Source: Stercorarius parasiticus
Lineage: Eukaryota; Chordata; Aves; Charadriiformes; Stercorariidae
Direction of reading: 5' to 3'
DNA: 64,000 nucleotides
Assembly: GCA_013396915.1 (NCBI GenBank)
Contig: VWZL01006771.1
Location: forward strand, 1,133,379 to 1,197,378
Shown here: positions 35,795 to 48,074 of the stretch, in pieces
How positions within the stretch are numbered: the first letter of the stretch is position 1
Layout: the number at the start of each line of letters is the position of its first letter
Program-made: the position numbers and the translations under genes
Notes under the pieces: model-generated
Databases searched by the model: none
What the model saw: only the letters and a program-made list of their open reading frames with translations
What the model was told of the DNA's origin: nothing

Positions 35795-35905
35795 AACATA
35801 GGAGTTGCCATACTGAGTTAGACCAAAAATGCATGGAATTCAGCACTCTGCTTGTGGCAGCAGCCACTAGTGGGTACGTGAAGGTGTAAGAATAGCTGGA
35901 GAAGC
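35795..35905 (+). repeat. Old sauropsid interspersed repeat fragment
   Basis: aacataggagttgccatact followed by gagttagaccaaaaatgcat, then gcagcagccactagtgg and gaaggtgtaagaatagctgg. This follows a repeat that I remember from reptile genomes, beginning AACATAAGAATGGCCATACTGGGTCAGACCAA...GTCCAT and later CAGTGGCCA. The family name is uncertain; it may be a CR1-related 3' region or a SINE tail. Confidence 0.45.
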
Positions 35906-38395
35906 AAGCTGTGACACTTCCTCACATTGGCTGTGTGATGATCGCTCCCAGTCTCCATTCTGTATCTCGTCGGGATTGAGGTTGGAGGATGAAAGATCTT
36001 GAGCTCTTTTGTGGACACCACTTGATCTGAAACATGCTCTGGCACCCCATGATGTGAGTGCATCTACTCATGCCTCTCAGCAGAGGGAGGATGCATATTA
36101 CTGCGCCTCGCACTATAGAGGTATCCCTTCTAAACAGCCTTCATATATTGAAGGTAGTCTAGAGAGAACCACCTTAACTGTTTCCAAGCTAAAGATGATA
36201 GGAAGATTTAGAGAAAGTTATAATGCATTGGCCTTGAACTTGCCTGGTAAAAGGTCCAGGAAGATCTGAAATTTTTCATGGTGGCACGGATAGAGATTTG
36301 GTTGCTATGCTTCATCAAGGGGAGCTTGAATTCAATATTTAACTCCCAAGCATAATACTTGCATATTCCCTTTAGATGAGAAAGTAGCATAAGGAAAGGC
36401 TGAACCAACAAAGCAATTGCTTCTGCAGTTCTGCAGTAGTTGTCGTGTCTCCTTATCCACATCCTGCAACATGACACAAAGGTATCCAGGAAATTTGATA
36501 GAGTTATCCTTTGCTCTGACCACCCATAAACTCAGCAAAAATTAACTCATCTTGATGAATTTGCCTTGCCAAACATGTAACATCAAGAAAATTCTCCTCT
36601 AGAATTAACAAGAAATTTCTTAGCACAAGTCTTTTCTAGGCATTAGAGCCATTGACACTTAGAGATAGTCAGACTGATTAATGTTCCTTTTCAGAAAATG
36701 TATTGCAACATCAAAATTTCCAATTTGACGTTTTATAATCAGAAAAGTTACCATTTCAGCTTGATGTAACTTTGTAAAAACAAAATTCTAATTAATTTAA
36801 GTGAATTAATTCTTAAATGATAAACATGGAAATTAATGTTTTGATTAATATAACTAGGTAATGCATGAGATGGAAAAATACATTACTGAAATTTCTACCC
36901 TAAAACCCACAGCTTGCTGTATACGGAAATCCTGAAAATCAGAGCCAGTAATTTATGCTGTAAAGTTCTAAAAATAAAGCCTCATTTTCAAAAATGCTTG
37001 ACATCTTGGGTCTCAGCTGATCCAAATTGTAGCTTTGAGTGTTCACTACCTTTGAAAATCAAATCACAGTGACACATACTAAACACTGAGCCCCAACTCT
37101 AAATGATTCAAAGTTAAAAAGAACTTTTGAAACTCCAGTTGTAAGAGCCTTCATGAGAGATGAAAATAAATATTTTAGCACAGCGCAAAAGAATTTCTGA
37201 GTCTCCTAACTGCAAATGCTCAACCATGGCTACAAGACTGTTCTTACCTCCCTAAGTCATGGTCTGCTTTAGTGTATGATAATTTCTTTCATCTGAGTTG
37301 TTCCTTAAACCAATCTTTCCTGATTGTTTGTATTTTTCAAAGCAATTCGGCATGATTTAATCTTAAATGACACTCAGACAGTGACTTAATAATTAATATG
37401 ACAAGTAAAGCAGGTAAACTAAATCACCTCTTAAATTAAGAAACCAGATCCCTTCTATTAGAGCATAAACATAATTTAAAACATTGGTCTTAATAACTCA
37501 TGCTCTATTAAGGAAAGAGCAGGTGGCTTAGCGTTGCTAATGCTGAATTGATATTACAGGAAAATATGAGAATCTTAGGTTGGTGTATAATGTACTTCAG
37601 TTGCTTTCTAGCTGTACCATCAGCACTTAAATCATGAAATTACATTCCTATTCATGAGCCACACTCTTCTGAATTTTAAGATGCATATTATAATTATTTT
37701 TAGAAATTAAGAGATAATGTTTATTCCCAGTGGATACTCTGTTTGTTTTTTTTTTTGTTATTATTAAAATAGCATGATTTTAAACATTAACTACCTAACT
37801 GCAGGAAGCAGGGCAAATGTCTGTTCTCTCAGTCAGTAATCAAACATGCTCTTCCCATTAACAGGTTGGGTGAAAACAGAGGCTGAGCTGGAGCCTGTGT
37901 ACATTGAAGTGCCCCATCATCAGAAGTTCAGGAAGTGTCACTGCTGAGACTGCAGGCAGCTTTGTTTAACCCTGTTTTGCAATGGTCATTTAAAATTTTT
38001 TATTTTGATCTTTTGTGCTCACAGACCCGCACCATTACGCCCTTGTGCATAGTTTGCCAGCTGCTCAGCATCCCTTCCAGGCGGAAACACTGAGAAGTTT
38101 ATCTCCTACCTGCTCCACAGACCAGAATTCGATCTTATTTTCTGCAGAGTAACTTTGTTGTGAGCCAGTAGCTTCCACCCTGTGACATTCGTGGAGCAGA
38201 GAATAGAGACACCCTGTCTTTTGCCGGGCCATGTGCCAGTTTCGCACTGTTTTTTGCACTTTGATGGTGAAAATGTAGTATTTAAGTACATACTGTAGAG
38301 CAAGGCTGAAAACAGATGCCTAAAAGATAGCACATAGGATCCACTGTCACTTCTTAATAAATTATGAAACTAAATTTATCGCAACGGCCATTGCG
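35906..38395. other. Unique AT-rich spacer
   Basis: No gene was found. Around 36781-36850 the sequence is very rich in AATTAAT words, including the 10-base palindrome GAATTAATTC. Frames reach at most 89 codons. Confidence 0.45.
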
Positions 38396-39031
38396 AAATT
38401 ATCTGTGAGATCACTAACTCTGTCTCCATCCTAGTGTATATTTTGAGCTTTTAGAGATTCCCTCTAGTCAAACAAAACCTTTATTAAAATACCTGTAGAG
38501 TTTACATCTAGCTCTCTTTTTCACACTGGGCGTATGTAAATGATGGATTTAGTTACACAACAACAGAATGAAACTATCAAGGAGAATAAATGCCACAGGA
38601 GGAAAAATCTTTGTACTGAGAACGGCAAAATAAGATTATTTATTTACGCAACCCTAGTTTAAAATGCCTTATTGTAAGACCTGTAAGAATCCTGTAAGAA
38701 TTAAACTCCAAACCTGGATGCAAACTTTCACTTCAATAGGAATATCAGTTTGGACCAGTCCCGAAGTTTACTCCTTTGGATTAAAAATAAAGGGAAAGCA
38801 AAAGTAAAAACCTCTACAGCTGGGGATATCTCCTGTATGAGTTCTTTATTTGGTAAGTTAACGGTATGGTCCAGGGCTGTCTTCTGACTCATCATCACCC
38901 ATGCCAAGATGAGGTAGTTTTAATACTCCAAGATTTTCACGAAACATCATTGCTGATACTGAGGGTTGACAGAAATTGCGAGGAAGTTAACACTAGGATG
39001 GAGACAGAGTTAGTGATCTCACAGATAATTT
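38396..39031. repeat. Perfect 42-bp inverted repeat bounding a 552-bp segment
   Basis: The 42 bases at 38396-38437 are an exact reverse complement of 38990-39031, with no mismatch. The match stops abruptly at both ends: the bases on either side do not pair. The left arm begins AAATTATCTGTGAGATCACT and ends CATCCTAGTGT. The interior (38438-38989) has no recognised gene and includes an exact tandem duplication of an 11-mer (CCTGTAAGAAT at 38680-38690 and 38691-38701). Possible readings are a small non-autonomous DNA transposon with 42-bp terminal repeats, a recent inverted templated insertion, or an assembly artefact. No target-site duplication is visible at the outer ends and the termini match no superfamily that I know. 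Confidence 0.95.
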
Positions 39032-41877
39032 AACTTGAGACAAGTCCTTTCACAGGGAATACAACGTTCAAAAGGGAGACCACAGAGAGCTCACCACTGA
39101 GCGTGAGATGTCGATGTCGGGGACAAGTGCTGCTCACACCCGCTAGACAGGCATTTGTGTCAGAGTGCGGAATACAGGCTTCAGACAAACCAGTTGTTCT
39201 TTGTCTGTCATTTGCATCTAGGATAGCTTGGGGTTTGGGGGGATTTGGATACCTAGGCTCTGTTCTCAAAATTATCCACTTAGGTGCTCGGGTTGGTAAA
39301 ACAGGTGTCTAAAAGAAGGGCATGGAACCTGCCGCTACCCAATGCCAATGGATGCAGAGCCTCTCAGTTCAAAGCTTTTGTTGACTGTGAAATGTGGCAA
39401 TAAAAGAGAATCAAACGTGCACTAAAATACTCTTCTGGGAGCTAAAAAACCTTAATGCAGTCAGTGTTAAATAATATACTCACATCAAATTGAAAAATAA
39501 TATGACCAGTGCCAAAAGAGCCATGCATGTGAAGTTGTCACTTAAAAAACAAGGCAGTGCTTCTGCAGCACACGGCCCAGGGTGGACGTGCGCTCTCCTG
39601 AGGATGACAGGAAAGCTCCATTCAAAGCGTCATTAGTAACTCCAAATCTGCCTGCTAGGATTTGAAAACCATTTATTAGGAAAGAATAAAAAAGGATATC
39701 TAAGCATAGGAATGAGGGACAGGAGCCTTTGGTCTCAATTTTGGTCTCATTCTTATCAGCTTAATTTAACAAATAACTTCCCATAACTTCATGCTGCTGC
39801 TTGAAAGCTGCTTTTGATGAGACCAGAAGCAAACCACCTCCCTGTACTTTCAAGCAGGGCTCACATCCAATACAGTCAGTTAAAAAGCTAATGAGGCAAG
39901 GATGTAGCAACAGCTCCTTTCACTGGACTGATCAACCGCTTTACAAATGAACATGGTACTTCTTTAAGAGAGAACCAAGCATGGTAAAATGGTCCTTAAG
40001 TCAATCTCCAGCTACATTTCCCCCTCAAAACACAAAGGAAGAGATGAATGATTTAAAGTTGCTGTGGAGATGACTGAGAGAAAGAGTCAGCCGTGTGAAA
40101 AATGCTGGTTTTGTGAAGAACAGCAGCTGCCACGGTGTAGCACCGCTCCGTGGTCTGGGGTTCCTGTTTAATAAATGACAGCACAAATCCTGCTGCAAAC
40201 CTTTAGAAAAACTTCTTCTGCAAGACAAAACATCTTGTATACGTGCAGTGATAACCACACATTACAGAATGAAGTATAAATGGATTGTATGGCAAAATCC
40301 ATCTGTTGTACCTGCAGTTTATATCGAATACTGTACGATAAAATATCTCGGAAGTCACATAAATCATTGTGACATTCTAATCCAACCTCTATGATCTCTA
40401 CTCAGAAATCACAGCAGCTGTCTTTTAAAGTGTACTTCCTAACAGTAACAAAATCTGACCCTATTAATGAGATCAAAGCTTAAAATAACTAGATACTAGT
40501 CAATGGTAATTTTTGCTCTGTTACAATTACCAAAATTCAACCCTTGAACCCATAAAGCACTTCAAACTTTACTAAACTATAAATGGATTGTTCTTCAACT
40601 GTATCTGTCAATATCAATTGGGCTTATGTGATGCATAGGTACATGTAGTGCCTGGAATAGGAATTACAGTAGGAGCATAACATTTATATAAAACTTGTAA
40701 TATATTTTTATCCTGAGTTCACAGTAGAAATAATTTATTTGGTACATTTCTCTTTATGAATTTACATTGTCCTCATCACCATTAGTAGCAGAGCAAGTCC
40801 CACTAAAAAATACAAACAGAACAAAGCTCTGCCTTCTCTTCCCTGTGCCTGTAAGAATAGCTTGTGAAGATCCGTAAGGTACTAACTACAACTTTTTCTA
40901 GCTTTCAGAAAGTTCTGAATCTAAAGCAAGTTATACGAAACATAATCCATGCTTTTAAGACCAGCAAAGGCTACTCTTAGCCTTTGGGGGGCTATTTAAA
41001 AGTGAGGGTATTTAAAAGTCAGACTAAGCTTGAGTCCACGCTAGAAACATCCCAGGGTGATCCCTGGAGAGACCATGGCAACACAAGGGACAGCTACGCC
41101 ACCACCTTCGAAAGGGACCAGCTCTGCTGAGGAGTGTGCTGGCAAGTAAGGCTGTGCTCTTCCTTTTGGGAAATTTGTCCAGTGGTGTTTTTGGCTTGGA
41201 ATTAGGCCAGGAAAGTAAACCCAAGGGACTGGGAGACTATGGAAAAGCTCCTAATTTTCCCTGTCTTTCCCTTGTATGCAGGGACAGTTAGGGGTAGTAG
41301 ACTTTGTACTATCTATGTTTTGTCTTGCATCCTAATGATCCTAATGAATTTGTGTGAGACCTATATCAAAGCAATTCTACCACTGATTTCACTGCATTTT
41401 GAATGAGAACTATTGTAGGCGCATGGCCCTGAGCTGCTTCAGAGCTGGAAGCAGACACAGGGGAATAAGGTCTGATAGTGACTGTGTTCAGAACAATTCC
41501 AGTCAATTCTAAAAGTTTCTCTAGGGCCAAACAAGACTGCAGCACACTCATCCAAAGCCCCTGGTGATTCACAGAGGGAAAATAGCTGCAGGGAACTTTA
41601 AATTTGTTTGCCAAGCAAGCTCACGCCAGCCAGTCCACAAGGTACAGAGAAAGCCATGAAAATGATGACATTCCTCACCCTGCACGGGGGTACGAGGCCC
41701 CTGCCATGCTGGTCTGGTAGTAATAGAAAGGATGCTCTATGTGATCACTGGTGATCGTCACCCAAAAGACATCTGTGGCAGATACATTTATTACATGCAG
41801 AGCCTTTGATGTACGGCTTTGAGCATGGACTTTGAGCAGGTGAAGAAAGAGAAAGAGAACTCATTATTATTTATCAT
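39032..41877. other. Unique spacer
   Basis: No gene or repeat was recognised. The patch at 41020-41230 is richer in G+C than its surroundings, with a 66-codon minus-strand frame that resembles nothing known. Confidence 0.4.
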
Positions 41878-41891
41878 GCGCCAGGTGGCAG
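41878..41891 (+). promoter_or_regulatory. Weaker candidate CTCF motif
   Basis: GCGCCAGGTGGCAG matches 12 of 14 positions of CCASYAGRKGGCRS, keeping the whole AGGTGGCAG half. It is in unique sequence; binding is untested. Confidence 0.28.
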
Positions 41892-44800
41892 CAATGCCAG
41901 AATCAGGATGGTTGTCCTAGGGACACACCGAGATCACCAGCAGTCAGCAAAAGACTCAGACTATAGAAAACAAGTCCTTGGAAAAGGCATGAGGTCAGGC
42001 TGTACAAGCAAGTCATTACTGGTAGCATCCAAAGGACAACATTTTCTTACAGGTAGGGCAGTACTTCCACCCTTCTCCTTCTGCCTTCAAAAATTATTCC
42101 TGATTCTCTAATACCGGAGCTGGAACTGCCAGTACAGAAAGGAAATCTGCCTGATACAGTGCTGGCAACCACCCTGCTTTGAGCAGGAGATTGGCCAGGG
42201 TGACTACAGGGTTCCTTCAGCCAACATTTTCATAATTTTGTGGTTGATTCTCCACATGCTTCCAGCAGCCAACAGGCTTTGAAATATGACAGCAATATGA
42301 GAAAATTTGACTACACTTCTCAGAAACAACCTTGCAGGTCACCAGGGATGGGCATTACAGTCATGGTTATTTGGGACACAGGAGGAATAACGGATAGCTG
42401 ACAGTTCACTCCTGTCCCTCTTTTGGGCTATGGGCTTCATACAGGACCAAATGCTGCACATCTGATGGACGTCTGGTTCACCCAGGCAGTACAAACATCT
42501 GCTTTTCCTGCTAGGCTAGGGAATGCACCCTTCCAAATTTCATAAAACCATCATACAGAAGAGAGGGAGGATTTGTTAGGTATCAGATGAAAATCTTATG
42601 CTCAAAGCTAACAGATCTTTGCAAACAAGAGCCCTTATTGTCATAAAAAAAAACCAACCAAAAAAAAAAGGAAAAAGAAACGTGAATGTTTTTAGTACAA
42701 AGTTATAAGGCTAAAAAAAGCTAACAAAGTAGCCCGAGGAAAAATACTATGCGAAGGGTTGCATCAAAATACTCCAGTGAGCTAAGTGTCTAGCAATTGC
42801 CTCCCATTTATACCATGTTGTAAAACCTGCAGAAGTGGGTCATGAATGTGCCCCTGTGACACTACTGCATCTGAAAGGCCTTTCCTCTTGCCTGGTCCTA
42901 GTATGACATGGGAGATTTGAACAGCCAGTTCTTTATGCAATTCCCAGGTAAAATTTAAAATATAAACAAAGTTCCCAAAAATTGCACTGATCTCTTTTTG
43001 ACATTTCATAATTTTCTCTTGGTAACATGCTTAAGTTGTAGCAATCACCTGGAAGACATAAAACATGATGGGTAAGGTGGAGGAAAGGAAGCACTTGCTG
43101 CTAACTATATACTGGAGAGATAAGCGCCAGTCATGATCTGACCTCATATTAATTTCTGTGTGAGAAGGTGTTTTCAGAAGAAATCAAATGCTAAATACTT
43201 GTATATAATTGTAAAAGTCATGGGCTATTAACTAACCACTATACTTCAACTAATGGCAGCATACAGTTGCTAGGTAACCCCTGATAAGATGTGCGCATTG
43301 GCTGCCTGGGAATTACTAGAGAAAAGTGATTCCCGCCGCCGCCACCACCACCACAACCATCTCTGAGTCAAACCGATTACATAGGAGTTCCTGTTTTGAC
43401 TGATTTTATAGCAGAGAAATGCTGACTACATTGTGTTTAGACAGTTGAAAACCGTACACTAGTTGATAAAACCTAAAAAAATGCAGTCACTAAAGTGCAT
43501 TTGTTGCTTTTTCAATGGGTTCATTTACCCTTGACATCATAATGCTGCATGCTGGAATCCTGAGTTCTCCGACTGATTTATTTTTATATACTGCATTATA
43601 TTTCATAAGATGTGAAGAGTCAGATGACTGGAAGCTGACTCTGAAAATCAATGAGGAACAGATACATACTGACATATATGAACAGTATTGCCCTTTTACA
43701 ATTTTTAATATTTTTTACTCTCTATTTCACGCTATCACAGTTCTGTGTTTGATAGAAACCTGAAAATCAATTCTATTTGAGCATTTTGTTTCCTTTATTT
43801 TCACCAAGTTAATATTAAACAAAAATGAATGCTAAGCCAATTCAGTGAATACTTTTTGGGGAAATATTATACTGGCCTACTTGTTCTGAATAAAATAAAA
43901 ACAACAGCAAGACCAAAAACAAAACAGAGAAGAAAAAGGCATCCCCAGTATGAAGAACTACATGGAAACTGCTAGCAAAAAATAATAGGTTTGATTTTTT
44001 TTACCCAATTGTCCAGCATTCAGTATAGTATATATGCTCTGAAAACTATTTTATCAAAAAGACTTGCTATATCTCTATCAATGAGTCTTAATATTATTCC
44101 TTGCCCTGAAAAATCAGGCACTCTGAAGCAAATTCTCTAAAAGGAGTTAAGATAAATTCAAAGCTATTTCACCCTTCTAAACTTACGATTTTTACACTGT
44201 GTGTGAGTTGTCTCCCTCTTCTGGCTGATCCAGACAACCCAGATGACCTACAACTGCTCAAACACATGAGGCTCCACGTTTGATGTGGACACAGCCCAGT
44301 CAGCTTCTCTCACGTGTGGGAGTTTATGGAGACTGCAGCATCTACCTATAGGTATAGACTTGCAACTGGACATTTTCTTCATGGTAAGCACTCTGTCCTC
44401 TACCATGAGACTACCTATCATCCCCTAGGAAGGGGTGAGCAAGCAATGAAGGAAAGAACCAAAGAAGAGATGACAATATTATATTTTTCTTCTGAGTTAG
44501 CTTTGAGGTTAGGGGACACACCAGGGGTTTCTACACTACCAGAAAAGAAACACAATTGTTTGCATACACTCCAAGTGGCATGGCTATTTTTGTATCCCAA
44601 TCACACATCTCCTCTGCTGGCATCAGCCAGGGCTCTTTGCATGGCATACATTGCTCACAGCTTGATGCAACAAACTGCCCGACAACTATATTGAGAAACA
44701 GCTTGTTTTGTTTTTCTAATTTGGAAAACAAAGGCGCGCTGCAAGCTGCGCTGACTGGGAAGTCATACGTCTTTAACACAAAGTAAAAAGGAAAAGAAAA

Positions 44801-45047
44801 GAAGGAAACATCCTTTAGTTACAGCATACGCCTTCCTCTTCCCTTGCAAAGTGCCCTGTCAGCATGGCTACCCTCATGCCACTTTTCAACACCAGCTGAA
44901 AAAGAATGAAATCTTCTGTGTTCAGAAGTTAATATTAGGGAATTCGTTGCCTGTAAAGACGGGGCTTCAGGCTACTAGAAGAGACTCTTTCTCCAGTGAG
45001 ATCAAGTATGAAACTGATGCAGACTACAGACTATTCACTGCATAGGC
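41892..45047. other. Unique spacer
   Basis: It contains the short CCG/CCA triplet repeat at 43332-43354 and an inverted pair TCATGGTA / TACCATGA at 44379-44386 and 44401-44408. The 126-codon plus frame at 44314-44694 has no recognisable domain. No gene is called. Confidence 0.4.
43332..43354. repeat. Short (CCG)n(CCA)n triplet repeat
   Basis: Three to four CCG units run directly into four CCA units and then CAACCA. This CpG-containing patch stands out in an AT-rich neighbourhood. Confidence 0.85.
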
Positions 45048-45447
45048 CAGCGGGTCTCAAAGAGTGGCCCTGGAGGTAAGTTACCCACTGGGCCATCAAG
45101 ATCCAGCCTGGCCCAGAACAACATGGTCCAGCCTGATATGAGCTTTCATCTCCCCTCACTCTCAGTCTCACTTCATCTTTCCAGGGAAATTCTTACAACA
45201 ACAGGAGCCCTTGCAGCCCCATTTCAAGAAATCACCTCAACCTAGTCCTGGGGACACGGAGTGGAGGACAGGCCTAATAATGGCCTCATATGACCTCAGA
45301 AGTGTACAAGGGCTGGAAGACCTGCTGGGCTTTGATTATCCACCTGCTCAAGCTCAGTGTGCTCACACGCTCCATGAACACAGCCTCAGTGCTGAGATAG
45401 TCAAGGATAGCCACAAATGGTTGAAGATCACACTTGGGAATCCCTAG
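45048..45447. mobile_element. Candidate internally deleted hAT (Charlie-like) transposon
   Basis: The left end CAGCGGGTCTCAAAGAGTGG (45048-45067) and the right end ttgggaatccctag (45434-45447) are of hAT/Charlie type. Comparing the first 19 bases of the left end with the reverse complement of the right end gives 12 matches. Just inside the left end, gggccatcaagatccagcct (about 45091-45110) resembles the GGGCCGGATCCGGCCC subterminal sequence that I remember for Charlie-type elements. The flanks gcataggc (left) and gtcaggct (right) are only vaguely alike, so an 8-bp target duplication is not proven. An unbroken plus frame (45211-45447) has no transposase motif. At ~400 bp it would be non-autonomous. 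Confidence 0.4.
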
Positions 45448-47884
45448 GTCAGGCTTATCAGACCAATATGGAGTTCAATGAACATTATTTATACCTTTCA
45501 CATCTTCAGCCAACACTATGGATTGTGATGTCCCAAATTTACCTAGTTATTTATCTGACAGAATCATCTTGACGCCTCACATCTAGTGGAGATCCAACCT
45601 ATTCAATCTTTGCTTTTAAACTGAATCCCATTTAACTATGCAGCCCTAGCCTTCGGCTTTCCCTGTAATCAGTGATGGGAAATAGAAGGCAATTCCAACC
45701 ATAGCTGGACTCTGCTGATTATAGAGCTCAGTTGACTACACTCCTGTCATAGATGAATCAGTGAAGTGTCTGTACAAATAAGTTAGGGGTGGACATCTTT
45801 AGCTACTAATAGACTTTTATAATCAGTGGGCTCACATCTCACCAGAGCAGGTAAGGGTGCAGGGAACTCTTGGAAACTGTGAGCCAGCCTTTCAAGGCTC
45901 TGGAAAAAGCCAGAGCCAGTCTTATGCGACTGCCTGCTCCTCCAGTGTCCCATGAAACAGAGCTGGTATACAATTTCTGTAAATGAACAGGATTGCACCA
46001 AAGAAATAATTTGCATATATCATTCAATTTCTCAGGAAAATAACCCAGCAAACCTCTGAATATTTGTTAATCTGTTTGGTATTTAGCATGAGGAAATCCA
46101 GCCTGATGGTTCCCTGAACCTGCTCCATCGTGGTAATTAATAATAAAGATATTAGATTTTGGGTATGAAGCAAGGAAGAGACCTTGCTCTGAAAACTTTA
46201 CAGCCTGAATGGGGGGGGTAGAAGTACTGAATTAATTCCCTGCAAATAAGTCATTTTACAACAGAGGGATTCTGTGATTCTACCTCTCCTGAGCCAGAAA
46301 AGCCACAGCCAATACAGTTTTTCAAAGTCTGCTCTCCTGACTTGTGGTCTCATGACAGGTTTCTAAGACCATGTTTTAAACCAAGGGCAAGTGCCAATAC
46401 AATGCACTGTTGTGCCACCATATATAATAATAAAGGCGGTTGCTTTCTTCCACTTCTTGGTGGTTATGTGCGTTCCTAATCAGAGACAGAATTTGGCTGA
46501 GCAAATTTGGGAGTCCCCAGAACGCAGCAGAAATTTCAGCAGAAATTTAATTGCTTGAAATGTATCAAGTTACCATATTTTGTTTATTTCCTGAGATTCA
46601 ATTACAAAAATTGCCAGTCTGTAACTCCAAATTGCATGACAACTGTTGAACTTACAGTCTCACAAGGATAATCACCCCAGAGCACAACACCACACACATC
46701 GCTCCACTACCATAAATTAATATAAGCTGCCAGCAATTGAAAAGGGCAGAATAAACTCCACACCTCCTTTATTATCTGACTGGTATAATGAGGATGTCAT
46801 TCTATTGTCTCCTGGGTGGGATCTTTTGCCACCTCAGCTGTTATAGGTTTTTTCTAGACACGTTGGGTACAAATACGGTTTCAATTCACAAAATGTCTGT
46901 GCCCTCACCAGTCTGTTCATCCTTGTCAAATCAGGATTTCACACATTGTTTTCTGCACATTTCCTAATCTTAGCGAAAGTTTCATTTCCCCAGCCCATTG
47001 CCATCGGCTATTAGTCTGGCGCAGAACTCAAGCTCAAAATGAAAAAGGTAAACCAGAGAAAAGACAGCAGGCACAGCTACTATTGTTCTGCTTTCTCTTG
47101 TCGCAGCTAACAAAACATGCTTAATAGCACCATTGTGTTCTTGGTGAGCCAGAGAGACAACCAGGTGTACCTTGTCATGCCCTGTGAATATTACCTATTC
47201 CTGAAATATTCTATATCAGCCCATTAGTGTTTCCAAAGTTCACGTTGGCAATAGACAGAGGAACATTTCATTGTCTAATGGATACAAAACAGCAATAACA
47301 ACATGGTATTAGCCACTGTGGATATTACTGACCGACAAGGTCACAAACAACACCTGGATCTGCTCCAGGCTTCGACTGTTGAAACCAAAAGACCAAAGTC
47401 TTAAAATGACAATTCAAAATTTCACACATTAGTAATCAATTGTTTTATATCCTCATAAGATCTTAGTTATCTGACAGACTTTTAGCATTTTTGCCTACTT
47501 GGTATCAGCAAAGTAAAGAAATTGAGCCTGTTTAGAAAAGAGAGGAAATTATTTTGCATAAAAAGACTGTTTTAAAATGTAATGAAATCCTGTCAATTTG
47601 TTTTAAAAAAATTATTGGCTTCTATGGGTGAAAAACTCTCTTCTCTGGTTTAGAAAAGAATGATTTTCCTTTTAGCGTTCAAATTTGCATGCCAATATAC
47701 TTTGCATGTAATTTACATACCATACTGTATCACAAACACTTTGTCTCTCATTGTAAAATCCAAGATCAGCTCCTAGCATTTCATAGCTAGGATTATTAAA
47801 ATATTTTGTTAAGTCAAGTCTGAAGATAAGCTTTCATCCTGATGCTCCTGGAATTGCATACTAACGGTCAGGAAAGGTGAGCAT
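45448..47884. other. Unique spacer with a motif-rich stretch
   Basis: G8 lies at 46211-46218 and an 8-bp-stem inverted repeat (ggctctgg / ccagagcc) near 45896. The stretch at about 46960-47345 is free of recognisable repeats. It carries several homeodomain- and SOX-like words and, at 47329-47343, TGACC-GACAA-GGTCA, an everted pair of nuclear-receptor half-sites. No gene was found. Confidence 0.4.
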
Positions 47885-48030
47885 CTGGTTCAGGCAGTGG
47901 ATTGGGCTTTGGGTCCAGTCCCACATTTCTCACAGGCTTATTTTCAAATTTGGACAATTTCACTTAATTTCTTTATAATTCATATCCTTATGTGTAAAAT
48001 AAGAAAAATGACAGTTTTTATTGCCTTTCT
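47885..48030 (+). repeat. MIR-like SINE
   Basis: The head contains ctggttcaggcagtggattg (about 47885-47904) and a B-box-like gggtccagtcc (47911-47921). The CORE part reads tttggacaatttcacttaat (47949-47968), then ttctttataattcatatcct and tatgtgtaaaataagaaaaa. This corresponds to MIR's TTGGGCAAGTCACTTAACCTCTCTG...CCTCATCTGTAAAATGGGGATAAT. It is A/T-shifted by age. Its 3' end lies close to the hairpin at 48047-48074. Confidence 0.5.
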
Positions 48031-48046
48031 TTTATAATCTTGTCTT

Positions 48047-48074
48047 TTTGAGTGATTATCTGTAATCACTCAAA
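48047..48074. repeat. Perfect 12-bp stem hairpin, 4-base loop
   Basis: TTTGAGTGATTA (48047-48058) is the exact reverse complement of TAATCACTCAAA (48063-48074), with TCTG between. It lies right after the MIR-like element. It could be a template-switch product or part of another unrecognised repeat. Confidence 0.85.

Noticed and set aside
38065..38333. Overlapping minus-strand frames as a gene ending near the inverted repeat
   Set aside because: Frames of 64-75 codons with no recognisable product; they do not reach the inverted-repeat segment.
41020..41230. GC-richer patch considered as a CpG island or promoter
   Set aside because: CpG dinucleotides are too few and no TATA, initiator or open frame accompanies it.
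44379..44408. Inverted TCATGGTA/TACCATGA with tRNA-like wording on the minus strand
   Set aside because: No cloverleaf can be formed and no B box is present at the right distance; probably chance.
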